From contig JANFOG010000002.1 of assembly GCA_024336345.1 (NCBI GenBank), positions 1,302,001 to 1,366,000 of the forward strand: a stretch of DNA of 64,000 nucleotides, given 5' to 3'. Below, one piece after another: positions 1 through 11,086 of this stretch. How positions within the stretch are numbered: position 1 is the stretch's first letter; each line of letters starts with the position of its first letter. Position numbers and translations under genes: made by a program. The notes beneath the pieces were generated by a model, which did not search any database, was not told where the DNA came from, and saw nothing but the letters and a program-made list of their open reading frames with translations. The stretch comes from Mariannaea sp. PMI_226 (Eukaryota; Ascomycota; Sordariomycetes; Hypocreales; Nectriaceae).

Positions 1-450
1 TTTTACTGCCTGGCATTGAAAGCTAAGTACTGCACAGACAACGATCTTGCCGAACTACATAGATAACTTCAAATGGGAGAGGAAGAAAAAAACTTGGATG
101 AATATTAGCTAGTTCGATGACAGAAGATAATGTCACAACAATTATCCGGTATTATGCCTCCTTTCAAGAATCCTTATGGCAATCCTCCCTCTCGTCCACG
201 GGAACGAACACAGTCCCGCCTATACTATGTACCCCTGCGTCCTGCGGGCATCTGCGGTGGAGTGTCCAAGGCCCACACAGGGATCTCGTTGGACATCCTT
301 ATCGATAAGAAATTTCCATAATCCTCCATCTTTTCCGTGCCAAAAAATTTCGGCGCAAGCCTCAACTTGATGCTGTAAGAGCCAAGTTTGCATCGACATC
401 CCCGCCATCAACTTCCAGCAGCCAGAGGCGCCGAGCCGAGCCCTGTCATA
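1..450. other. Intergenic, upstream of UTP10
   Basis: No convincing coding sequence is visible. The stretch presumably carries the UTP10 promoter and 5' leader. The short open frames here have no recognisable content. Confidence 0.5.
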
Positions 451-3400
451 ATGGCGTCCTCTCTCGCTGCGCAATTGGCGCAGGTGGCCGCAAACTCCAA
501 GTCCACCCTCAACGTCAAGGCGCAAAAGGCAGCTCATTCGAAGTCTCTGATCTGGGAGCCTCGAGTTGCCGCAACCCAGAGCTACCAGACTCTCTATACC
601 ACATGCTACCAGGGCTTCGAGGAACTTTGCCAGCTAGATTCTCGCTTTGCGCAATTTCAGTCTACAATTTTCAGCGAGGAGAGCCAGAACGAAGACCGAA
701 CCCAGCTTACGGCCAACGAAAACAAGGAGCTGGACCGTCGGGTTGAAGCATTTCTTCGCCTTGCAGGCAGCCGACTGCGATTGATGCCCGCGATAAAGGC
801 CATCGAGTGGCTGATTCGTCGATTTCGGTATGTTTTTATTTATCACTTCAACGCCGTGAAGCGTCCCCCCATCCTAACACTGACGTGACGGCAGAATTCA
901 CGAGGAAAACACGAGTGCTCTCATCCTCGCTTTTCTCCCTTACCACTCTATCCCAGCTTTTGCGACTCTCCTATCTATCCTACCAAGCAAGATACCCCAT
1001 GATTTCCGATTTCTCGACCCTTACATTCGATCGGTAACCTCTCCACCACGATCAGTCTTGGTGCATCAAGCCATTCATCACCCGGCCTTTCTCACCCTCG
1101 TCTCCGAGTACACCTTGGAATCTTGCCGGGTACAGTACAACTACCCAGGGCTGATTTCTTTCTGGGCTGGTATGATGACTGAAGCTGTCAGTGGGATTTT
1201 GGATAGATCGAGGTCCGGACGAGCGTCGGTGCAGAGTGAGAACGACCAAGCCTTACTTCACCGGCTGGGACCAATTTTTGCAGAGTCCTTGGTCATGAAA
1301 AAAGTACCCAGCATCCAAATTGCTTCATACATGGCAATTTCTGTGTTTGTGGCAAAGGGCAACCTCGAGGATGTTGCGGTTACGGCATTCATGGACCAAA
1401 CTGTTTACGGCTGGACCAACGATACCGTTAGACCTGCACTTGTGTGTCTGGCTATCCTCGCGCAGTATCGTTCTGCCAAGCAGATGAGCAGCAAAACCAC
1501 CAAGGCCTTGATGAAGGTATCAGATATTGGAAATCTTCTTGTTGAGATTGGCCAGGAGCGCCGAGTTGATAAGCTAGCCAACGGTCTCTGCCTTGCCTTG
1601 ATCGAGCGACTGACCAAAAAGGGCGATTCGCGCGGCCTCGCAACCATTATGGCTGTTCTCAGCAGCACGATCCTGAAAGAGAAGCAAATTGCTGTCATCT
1701 TCAAGTCCCTGATCTTAACTGCTCACCGATTAAACGACAGCAACGATGGTGATGGTGCGTTACGAAGAGAACTTGGTTCCACCCTCATTGCATTGTCACA
1801 GAATACTGGGAAATCTGGTGACATTATCCAGTCAGTTATTGAGGAAGTGAGATTCGATATTGAGGAATTGGAGATGAAGCTGGACCTTTCCTTCCGCTCT
1901 CGAAGCCTGCCAGAGGCCACCAAGGACGACCAGAACACCGACAATGTGGAAAAAGCCAAGCCAAGTCAGGATATTGGACTTCTATTGGATGAAATCTCGA
2001 AGCAACCCGAGAGTTTGTCGCCTTGTCTCCAGCCTCAACCTACCGAAATCTTTGAGGAATTCAGTCACATCTTCTTCACAATTGTTTCTGAGAAGTCTCT
2101 GGATGCTGAGCTACTCGCTAAGTTCGAGGAGAGCCCTAAACTTCACCGACAAGCAGCTTTCAAAGATTGCACCTACTTTAGCTTCTTTATTCGCATCTGG
2201 TGTGGCCCTTATCCGGCGTTGGCTCGTGTCGCCGCACTGGACATGGTTAAAAGGAGACTCAAAGTTGGCGATGCTGCCCAGACCGATCTCCAATCTCTGA
2301 TCCCATACTGTATCGCCGCTCTGAGCGATCCCTCAAAACGAGTGAGACAATCTGCCGCTGACTTGATCGCCGTCCTTTCCAACCTCTACGCGCCTCCAGT
2401 TCCCTCCAAAGCCACCGAGACCTGGGGCGAAGGTGCTCTTTATGGGAACAGCAAGCATGCGGCAGCCCTTACCCCCGATGTTGCTGCCAGAATCCTTCGC
2501 CTACAAATTCTGCCCGTTGTAGACGAGTGCGTGATTGACCCCGAATACATTTCTGCTGTGCTGAAGACGTCGATGGAACAAGGCAAGTATCAGTGCAAGC
2601 CTGATCCTGCGTTGGACAAGAAAGATCACTTGTCGCAACAAGGACGACTCTCTCTCCTTACATTCCTTGCTTCCCACATTGTCAGCACACCTCTTGTCTT
2701 AGTAAAAAATCGACTTTTGAAGTCTGTCAACGACGTTCGAGGAGTACACACTACAACTAGAACACAGCTTCTATTGCCAGCTCTGCAGTGGTGGGCTGAT
2801 CTAGATGAGGAGGTGGCTACCAAGTACTGTACATCCGAGCGCCTCGATAAGGAGGAAATGGATACGCGCTTTGTTGACGTCGTTGTCCCTAACGATATCG
2901 CTGGCCTGGAGTTTTTCCTGCAGTTCCTTCGAGATGGCAAGCAGAGGGGCAAATCAGATCTGATTCGTGCCATCTTTGTTCGTATCCGGAAGATGTGGTC
3001 TTCCATGAAAGCTGAAGTCAAGTTCATGGCTGCCGAGCAACTACTGGACGTTTCCCAAGAGCCATCTAGCTCCGAAGACTCTGCATCCGTTGTTCCAGCC
3101 GAAGCCTCCGATCTGTTGAGGAACGTTCGATTGACTACGGATATCCTAGCATTCTTCCTCGACTCGATCCAAACTGGAACTAAGATGATCACCGAACCTC
3201 CACCAAACAAGAGACGGCGTACCAGCTCAACGGAAGGCAACCGAGGCTTGATTACACAACTTACCCCCGAGCTCAGCCAGGCGCTCCGCAAGGTGACCTT
3301 TGTGCTTCAGTTAGTGGAGAGCTCGGAACCTGTTGAGCACCCTGAGCTGCTGGATGGCCTCTTTACAGCTCTATCAGAGCTCCAGCACTTTAGAACAGTG

Positions 3401-5988
3401 GTTGGATCAGAGCTAGGATATCTGCAGAATTTGATTCTCAGAAGTCTTCTTGCCATGATGCCGGCCTACAAGTCCAACAAGAAACTCAAGATTGAGAGCT
3501 CTGGTGGCTATGGAGATTTGCTTGTTAACTGCATCCAGAAATCATCCAGCCCGGTCGTTCAAAACGCTGCTTTGCTTTTGATCGCAAGCCTTGCCACTAC
3601 CGCTCCCAACCTGGTACTCCACAGCGTGATGCCTATCTTCACGTTTATGGGTACCTCTGTGCTCCGCCAGAGCGACGACTACTCCGCCCACGTTGTCTCC
3701 CAGACCATCAAGGAAGTCATTCCTCCCTTGATTCAGTCTCTGCGTCAAGGCGAGCGGAGCCCGCTTGCTGGGGCTTCCGACATCCTGGTCAGCTTCACCA
3801 CCGCCTATGAACACGTTCCTGCCCATCGGCGACAGGGCTTGTTTGTTGCACTCGTGGAAACCCTTGGACCTCAAGAATTCCTTCACGGTCTCATCAGCAT
3901 GCTGGTTGACCGATATGGATCGAGTGACGCTCTCCTTCAGTTCATCATTGAACTGCTGAACAACTTTAGCATAGAAGCGCAGCTGGAAACCCTGGTCAAG
4001 CTCCTTGCTCTCATCGCTGATCTTTTCAAGACGAAGCCCGGAATCTCATTTGTTCTTCTCGGCATCACCGATGACAGAAACAGAGATCTTGGTGAGGTTG
4101 CCCTTCGCCAGCTCTCTGCATTCCCAATCTTTTTGTCCAACAAGAAGCTCAGGGCTCAGATTGGAGACGTTATGGAACACGATGATATGCACGCCTCCAG
4201 AGCTCGTGAACTGTATGCTACACTCCTAGAAAACATTCTAGAGCTGGCCGATACTGTCAAGGAGACTAAGAGTCTACACAACAAGTGCGGCCAATCCCTG
4301 CAGAATCTCCTGAACCTGCTCTCTATCAGCGAGTTCATCAAGGCTGTGGAGAACCTACTCGACAGACCCGACATGGGTCTCCGACAGAAGGTCCTGAAGG
4401 CCCTTGAGGTTCGCGTTGAGCAAGAAAGCAATACCGATCCAGCCTCGAGGGCAGCACTTTTGGCATTTTTGCCTCAGCTCACTGCTGGTATTCGGGAGTC
4501 GAGCGATATCCGCTACAAACACACAGCCGTTACTTGTGTGGACAAGATCGCCGAAAAGTACGGGAAGAAGGATATTGAAGCCGTTGTGGCAGCCGCAGTT
4601 ACCATTGCTGGCGAACATTGCTTGGGACAGTCCGAGCAACGTCTCCGAGTAATGGCTTTGTTATGCCTGACGTCACTTGTTGACGTGTTACAGGATGCCA
4701 TTGTACCCATCTTGCCAGTTGCTATTCCTCAAGCCGTGACTTATCTGAACGATAGCATCGAGGGAGAAGAAGTGGATGAAGAGCTGCATGTGGCTACATA
4801 TGGGTTCATCAGCGCTCTCGCAGAACACCTTCCGTACATGCTCTCTCCTTATGTTGGCCGCATTCTGGAAGTCTCCAACAAATCGGCCGAGCTTGAGCTG
4901 GATACGGAGACCAAGGAGAGCCGAGTTGATTGCCTGCACTTCTTGGCGAAGCAGCTTGAAGCAAAGGATATCTTCACGAGCCTCGACCGTAACTGGGAGA
5001 GCGCCAAGACTTCTGGATTCTCTGTAAGGATATTCTTTGTCGTACCTTCATATGTGACAATGTTTACTGACTTAATGCACAGGCTATTACAGAACACCTC
5101 GACGTATTGGGTCTGGCTATCGACAATCAATCCAAGGCTAGCATCTCCAAAAATGCGACACTGCTGTCTGGAATCCTCAAGAAGGCCTTCGATCTTCGAC
5201 GTGAAGCTCATGCGAATGGCGAGTTGAGCGAGCAGGAGCTGGAGAAGATTGACGCTATTGAGGAGAACCTGAACGACAAGGGATTGAAGATGATTTACAA
5301 GCTCAACGACGCAGCTTTCAGACCTGTCTTTGTCCAGTTGATTGAGTGGTCAAGCACAGGGCTTGCCAAGAGTGACCGACTTGGTCGATCTCTTCGGCAG
5401 TACTCCGTCTACGGTTTCCTCAAGACTTTCTTCGGCAACCTCAAATCTATTGTCACCAATTACGCCACCTACATTGTCGAAGATGCTGTCAATATCCTGA
5501 AGGGTGCCAACCTCAAAGTTGCCGAGGAACAAGCTCTCTGGAGCAGGGCACTGCAGACTTTGTCACAATGCTTTGAGCATGACCAGGATGACTTTTGGCA
5601 GGCGCCCGCTCACTTCGGAGCCGTTGGGCCGGTGTTGATGGAGCAATTCTCACATGCCGGTGTTGTGGATGTGATGGAGGACCTGATCCCGGCTGCGGTA
5701 GAGCTAGCGGCAGCAGCAGACTCTCAAGCCCACCAGAAGGAGCTCAACTCGGCCCTGCTGAAGCACCTCAGATCAGAGCAGACGGCCGTCCGGCTGGGTG
5801 CCGTCAAGTGTGAGCAGGCACTGACGGACCGGCTGGGCGAGGAGTGGTTGGCCATGTTGCACGAGATGTTGCCCCGGATCAGCGAGTTGCAGGAAGACGA
5901 CGACGAAGTGGTGGAGCGCGAAACGCATAGATGGATTGTTAAAATTGAAGGAGTGCTGGGCGAGAGTCTGGATGCCATGTTACAGTAG
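451..5988 (+). CDS. utp10: UTP10, U3 snoRNP / small-subunit processome HEAT-repeat protein
   Basis: Three exons: 451-827, 895-5023 and 5083-5988, giving 1803 residues, close to the yeast Utp10 length (about 1770). The ATG at 451 is the first in-frame ATG. Intron 1 (67 bp) has a GTATGT donor and a CTAAC branch site; intron 2 (59 bp) has GTAAGG and CACAG. The protein is almost entirely alpha-helical HEAT-like repeats. It begins with the ASSLAAQLAQ motif and has the internal RIHEENTSALILAFLPYH segment typical of the N-terminal half of UTP10/HEATR1. It ends in an acidic helical BP28CT-like domain. The family acts in the nucleolus in the t-UTP (UtpA) subcomplex, supporting rDNA transcription and early cleavages of pre-18S rRNA. 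The identification rests on length, architecture and remembered family motifs. Nothing suggests truncation. Confidence 0.93.
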
Positions 5989-6714
5989 AAGGGCGGACCA
6001 AGGGAATAGAGGGAATACTTTTTATTATCATTATTTTTTTTTCTTTTGTTTTTGTTGTCTTCAAGGAGGGAGGGAGGCAGGGAGTCACACTCAGCGTTAG
6101 TATGACGCAAAGTAAATACATGAAAAGATAACAACATATCACCAATAAAGACCAAACATTGCTAATCTGAGCAATTATTCCTGACGTATACCAAAGAGGA
6201 AAATGGTCTGCATGTGGGCTTTGGGCATATTTTTTTCTTCTTCAGCTTAGGTAGGGCTGACTCGGGCAACCGGGGGAGCGATATAGGAGGAGGCTCACGG
6301 GCATCCGGAAAAGCCCGTGACGGCGAATTTGCAGCGATGGAATCAAGCTCCGACGAATTATCGTGGCGATGGAGAGCTACCATAGCTTGTGACCACCAAA
6401 GTATGAGAAAGATGACAGATACTTTACGTAGTAAGGCGTGGGCTTTGTCAACAAGAGTCACCGAGCTCGCGTGGCTGCATCGGAGACGGAGACTTTGTCT
6501 AGATTACCCAATAAGGTGTCTATACTTGGGACGAACTATTCGTCGCTTATAAGTTAGTGACCTAGCTCACCGAGTTCGTCATGACATCAGTAGGAGAGCT
6601 TCCGGGAAGGAAAATCTTATTGAAAAGCTGGGCTGAAGCTCATTCTATCTTTTTTTTCTTCTTTTTTAAAACTTGCAATTTCTATTGGCCTCTTTGTGAG
6701 ATATAAATCAATTG
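5989..6714. other. Intergenic, UTP10 3' region and NADH dehydrogenase promoter
   Basis: The interval contains T-rich tracts (6018-6060, 6649-6670) and a TATAAAT sequence at about 6702, a few bases before the next start codon. A 112-codon frame at 6214-6552 has low-complexity arginine-rich content and is not credible as a gene. Confidence 0.5.
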
Positions 6715-8360
6715 ATGGCCATGACTCCAATTGCTCATTCAGAAACCCGACTCTTGGGACGAATTGGTCAGACTTCAGGCGGGATGATACTCAAACTTAG
6801 AGGAGGCCACAGCTCTAGGTTTGCCAGTACCGTAGCCAAGTCATCTTTCAATGGTGAGTAGTTTGTCCTCACGTTACTCCTGGATCTTTTTTTTTACCTT
6901 CTTTTTTTCGTCTCTTTTTTTCGGACCATGAATTTAGGCCTTTTCCTCAGAAATCAGGGACCATTGACTAACTACCTATCTTTCTGCCTTTCCTCTTTGT
7001 AGGCACAGAAAAGGAGAGAGTCGTTATTCTAGGCTCCGGATGGGCAGGCTACGCTCTCGCAAGAACTCTCTCGCGCAAAAAGAGTTCACGAATTCTCATA
7101 TCACCCCGTTCTCACTTCGTTTTCACTCCTCTCCTCGCCTCCTCGGCCGTGGGGACGCTGGAGTTTCGTGCAGTGATTGAACCCACCCGGCGACTCGGTT
7201 TAGACAAGTTTCACCAGGCATGGGCCTCAGACATCGACTTCAAGCGAAAGGTTGTTCTTGTAGAGGCCAACACCCAGGATGAAGTGGCGCGGACGGGCGC
7301 CGAAATCGCCAAAGGTTCCAAGTTCGAGGTGCCTTATGACAAGCTCGTGGTGGCGGTGGGATGCTACAGCCAGACATTTGGCGTCCAGGGGGTCAAGGAG
7401 CACGCAAACTTTCTCCGTGATATCGGGGACGCTCGAGCTGTACGACTCAAGGTGCTGCAGGCATTTGAAAAAGCAGCCATTCCGACCATGAGCGACGCAG
7501 ACCGGAAGAAGCTGTTGCATTTTGCCGTTGTGGGAGGTGGACCGACCGGCATCGAGTTTGCGGCAGAATTGCACGACCTGATCCATGAGGATCTCTTCAA
7601 AATGTACCCAAAGCTGATGGAGCACGTAGCCATCACAGTCTACGACATTGCGCCCAAGGTGCTGCCCATGTTTGACCAGAGCCTGGCCACTTACGCAACC
7701 GACATGTTCCACCGCAAGGGCATCCGGGTGAAGACGGAGCACCACTTACAGCGAATTCGGCGGGAGGGCGACTTCTTGATGCTGTCGATCAAAGAGGAGC
7801 CCGAGGAGGTCGGGGCGGGAGTTGTGGTATGGAGTACCGGCTTGATGCAGAACCCGTTGGTGGGCAGCTTGCTCGGCCGAGACATTGAGGGCGTTGGTAG
7901 GATTGCTCAGGATGCCAAGTCAGGGGGGATCATGACAGATTCCCATCTTCGCGTGCAAGTTCGATCACCGGATGGGGGCGGCGATAATACGACAACCACG
8001 ACGCTCCCGGACGTCTTCGCCATCGGGGACTGCGCCGTGATACAGGGGAATGCCCTTCCCGCCACAGCACAGGTCGCCAGCCAGCAGGCGGTATATCTGG
8101 GCAAGCGGCTCAACTCGGGGACGGCGACTGAAGGTGGCACAACGGCGCCGTTCAAGTTCCGCAACTGGGGCACGATGGCCTACCTGGGCGGCTGGCGGGC
8201 CATTCACCAGTCCGAGGCCGACGAGCTCAAGGGCCGGGCGGCATGGATTTTGTGGCGAACGGCTTACCTGACCAAGAGCATGAGTATCCGGAACAAGTTG
8301 CTGATCCCAGTGTATTGGCTGGTGACATGGATGTTTGGGCGGGATATTTCACGGTTCTGA
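6715..8360 (+). CDS. Type II (rotenone-insensitive) NADH:ubiquinone oxidoreductase, mitochondrial
   Basis: Two exons, 6715-6853 and 7003-8360, separated by a 149-bp intron (GTGAGT...TTTGTAG), give 498 residues. A second in-frame ATG lies at 6721. The first 46 residues are basic, Ser/Arg-rich and without acidic clusters, consistent with a mitochondrial presequence. Two Rossmann folds follow: the FAD-binding VVILGSGWAG at about residues 51-60 and the NADH-binding VVGGGPTGIEFAAE at about 221-234. The FAD-contact DVFAIGDC motif comes later, and the C-terminal amphipathic tail ends in WMFGRDISRF, as in NDI1/NDE proteins. The enzyme oxidises NADH and reduces ubiquinone without proton pumping. I see no EF-hand insertion, so it resembles the calcium-independent members. 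Whether it faces the matrix (NDI1) or the intermembrane space (NDE2) cannot be decided here. Confidence 0.9.
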
Positions 8361-8942
8361 GGAGGCGTGATTTGTATGTAAACCTATCTGTTTGAAGGGG
8401 GGAGGGGGGGCGTGTTGAAAATTGCCGAAGAGTCTGGGAAGATGAAGAAAAGAAAAAGCCGAGGAGGAAGAGTGATATCGGCAAAACGCTGACTGATGGA
8501 TTTGTTGAAGTATTAGTCTAGTATATAAGTTTATGTGGGTGGTTTTTTTATGGTCTTTTTTGGGGGGCCTCCTTCTTGTCACAATCAATATAGACCTGGT
8601 CATTCGATAGACTTTTATATAGAAATCAGAGGGGTTTTGGTTATTTTCATTTCAATTCATTCAAATTATTCGGGGCTTGAGGCTCCTCTGGATTCGAGTT
8701 AAATAGCAATCCAGTCCAAATAGCGAGAGAATATTGAGGGAGAAAAAAAAGTTGAAGTCCATATAAAGTAAAAAAGTTGCTGGTTGCGTGATTACACATA
8801 ACAACGGAAGTGTGACATCAAATTCACTCATCGCCCCCACTCCTCACTCTTCAGCAAGTCCCGTATGGGCCATGAGAAACTGAATTATTTGATCTGAAAA
8901 TAAACGGAGGAAGAAGGAGAGAGAGAAATAAAGGCATAAATC
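8361..8942. other. Intergenic, 3' region of NADH dehydrogenase gene and THI6 promoter
   Basis: No gene seen. It is A/T- and purine-rich near 8430-8480 and 8740-8780. I looked for the conserved TPP riboswitch core upstream of THI6 and did not find it. Confidence 0.5.
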
Positions 8943-10783
8943 ATGGCAAAGACATCACCAGTCAACTATGGCGTCTACCTCGTCACAGACTCAACTCCCG
9001 CCATCCTCGGCGGCCGTGATCTCTGCCAGGTCGTCGAGGAATCGCTTCGCGGAGGAGTCACCATTCTCCAGTATCGCGACAAGCACAGCGATCATGATGT
9101 GGTCGTCGACACAGCTCGGAAGCTTCATGCCATTGCACAGAAATACAACGTGCCTCTCCTCATCAACGACCGCGTCGATGTAGCCGTTGAGATTGGATGC
9201 GAGGGCGTGCATATTGGCCAGGATGACATGGGTAAGCCCCCCCTTCCCTGATAGTAAGAAACCCTTTTTTTGCTGACGCAGAATAATTTGATAGCATACT
9301 CCGAGGCCAGAAGGCTTCTCGGCCCCGATAAGATCATCGGTGTAACGGCAAACTCCAAGCAAGAAGCTCTCCGCGCATGTGAAGCCGGGGCCGACTATCT
9401 CGGCATCGGCACCGTCTATGCCACAGCCACGTGAGTAGTTTCCGTGACGGCATATTTTTGTGTCCTTCCCTTGACTTTGCCCCCTTTTGATAAAATCGTA
9501 TATACTAATGTACTGCGACTTTGATTTGCGAGCAGGAAGAAGGACACAAAGTCCATCATCGGTCCCGCTGGTGTCCGTGAGATCCTTTCTGCCCTCGCTG
9601 CAGCTGGCCATGGCTCCATTCCAACTGTCTGCATTGGCGGCGTGAATGCCTCCAACATTGGTCCTGTCATTGCCGGCTGCTGCTCTCCAGCCAAAGCCCT
9701 TGATGGCGTCGCCGTCGTGAGCGCCATCATGGCCGCTTCAGACCCCGCTGCCGCTACCCGTGACCTCGTCAGCAAAATCACAACTGCCATGATCCCGCAA
9801 GTTGTACGGGCCGTTGCAGAGACGACGCCCCTGACACACAACATGACCAACCTGGTGAGTAATCTCCAAGCGGTTTGGTGATTACCCAAAAAAAAAACAC
9901 GTTACTCACCATGTCTCTCTCGTAAACAAGGTTGTTCAGAACTTCGCCGCCAACATTGCGCTGTCCATCGGCGCAAGCCCTATCATGGCCAACTATGGTG
10001 AGGAGGCTGCCGACTTGGCCAAGCTCGGGGGCGCCTTGGTTATCAACATGGGAACTGTCACCCCTGACGGCTTGAAGAATTATATTCAAGCTCTCAAAGC
10101 TTATAACGATGCTGACAGACCTGTTGTCTTTGACCCCGTTGGGTGAGTTTGATATCAACCTGAGGCTACAAACGCCAGTGAACTAGCCCTCTTAGCTAAC
10201 CTGTCTATTGTACAGCGCTGGAGCTACCACTGTCCGCCGCAACGCGGTGAAATCCCTCCTTGAGGCAGGCTACTTCACTGTCATCAAGGGCAACGAGGGC
10301 GAGATCCAAACTGTCGCTGGTGCCTCCGTTCTGCAGCGCGGTGTCGACTCAACCTCCTCCCTTACCCTCGCCGAGAAGGCCCAGCTTGTCACAAAGCTCG
10401 CTCGTCGCCTGAACAACGTCATCCTCCTGACCGGTGCGACTGATCTCCTCAGTGATGGCCGTCGCACCGTCCGTATCGACAACGGACACCCTCTGCTCGC
10501 CTCCGTCACAGGGACCGGATGCACACTCGGCACCACGGTGAGCGCTATGGTCTCCGCATACACCAACGATCCGTTGTTGGCTGCCGTTGCCGGCACGGTC
10601 ATGTTCGGACTCGCAGCGGAGATGGCAGCAGCCAGGAGCGAGGTCCGCGGACCCGGCACATTTGTCCCGGCCTTCCTAGATGAGTTGTACGCCATTCGAC
10701 AGGCGACCAGCAACAACGACTTCAGATGGCTTGCCATGGCTAAAGTAAAAGCCTTGGAAGTCGATGATGCTGAGGACTCATGA
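8943..10783 (+). CDS. thi6: Bifunctional thiamine-phosphate synthase / hydroxyethylthiazole kinase
   Basis: Five exons: 8943-9231, 9295-9430, 9536-9854, 9931-10142 and 10216-10783, giving 507 residues, the usual size of the fungal fusion. The N-terminal half (about 1-230) is ThiE/TenI-like: VYLVTDST, ILQYRDK, LLINDRVDVA, GVHIGQDDM, GIGTVYATAT and CIGGVNASN. It couples hydroxymethylpyrimidine diphosphate to hydroxyethylthiazole phosphate. The C-terminal half (about 240-490) is ThiM-like: PLTHNMTNLVVQNFAAN, INMGTVTPDG, FDPVGAGATTVRR, KGNEGEI and the anion-hole TGTGCTLGT. It phosphorylates hydroxyethylthiazole. All four introns are short (63-105 bp) with GT...AG ends, and each junction restores the family motif (for example HNMTNL followed by VVQNFAAN). 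It is convergent with the Zn2Cys6 factor downstream. Confidence 0.95.
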
Positions 10784-11086
10784 ATGCCTTTGAAGAACAG
10801 GGCAGATGATTGAGCAGGGGAAGAAAAGGAGGGAGACAATGGAGAAAAAAGACCTGACGGAGATGTTTGCGATCTCATCTTCGATAAGAATATTAACATT
10901 TCGAAATATATCTTTTCATTGCACCAAAACAAAGTTGGAATATTAATACATGATTCCTAGATTTCACGCTTCAATAAAGAAAGATATCTCTGACACCTTT
11001 GATATCCATAGATGCTCCTGAACGCCCAATTTTGCCGCCCTTATGTTTTACATATACCCTCATGTTCTCATATCAGCATTTGTCAT
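10784..11086. other. Convergent 3' intergenic region
   Basis: About 300 bp between two convergent stop codons. It is AT-rich around 10880-11000 with AATAAA-like sequence (CAATAAAG at 10973-10980), suitable for polyadenylation on either strand. No gene seen. Confidence 0.5.

Noticed and set aside
2626..3291. 221-codon minus-strand frame inside UTP10
   Set aside because: The overlapping UTP10 frame continues without a break for over 4 kb and fits the family length.
6214..6552. 112-codon frame upstream of the NADH dehydrogenase
   Set aside because: Low-complexity and arginine-rich with no motif; it sits where the promoter is expected.
8361..8942. TPP riboswitch upstream of THI6
   Set aside because: A TGATCTGAAAAT segment near 8889 recalls part of the TPP core, but the CTGAGA element and the ACCAGCG-like partner are absent at sensible spacing.
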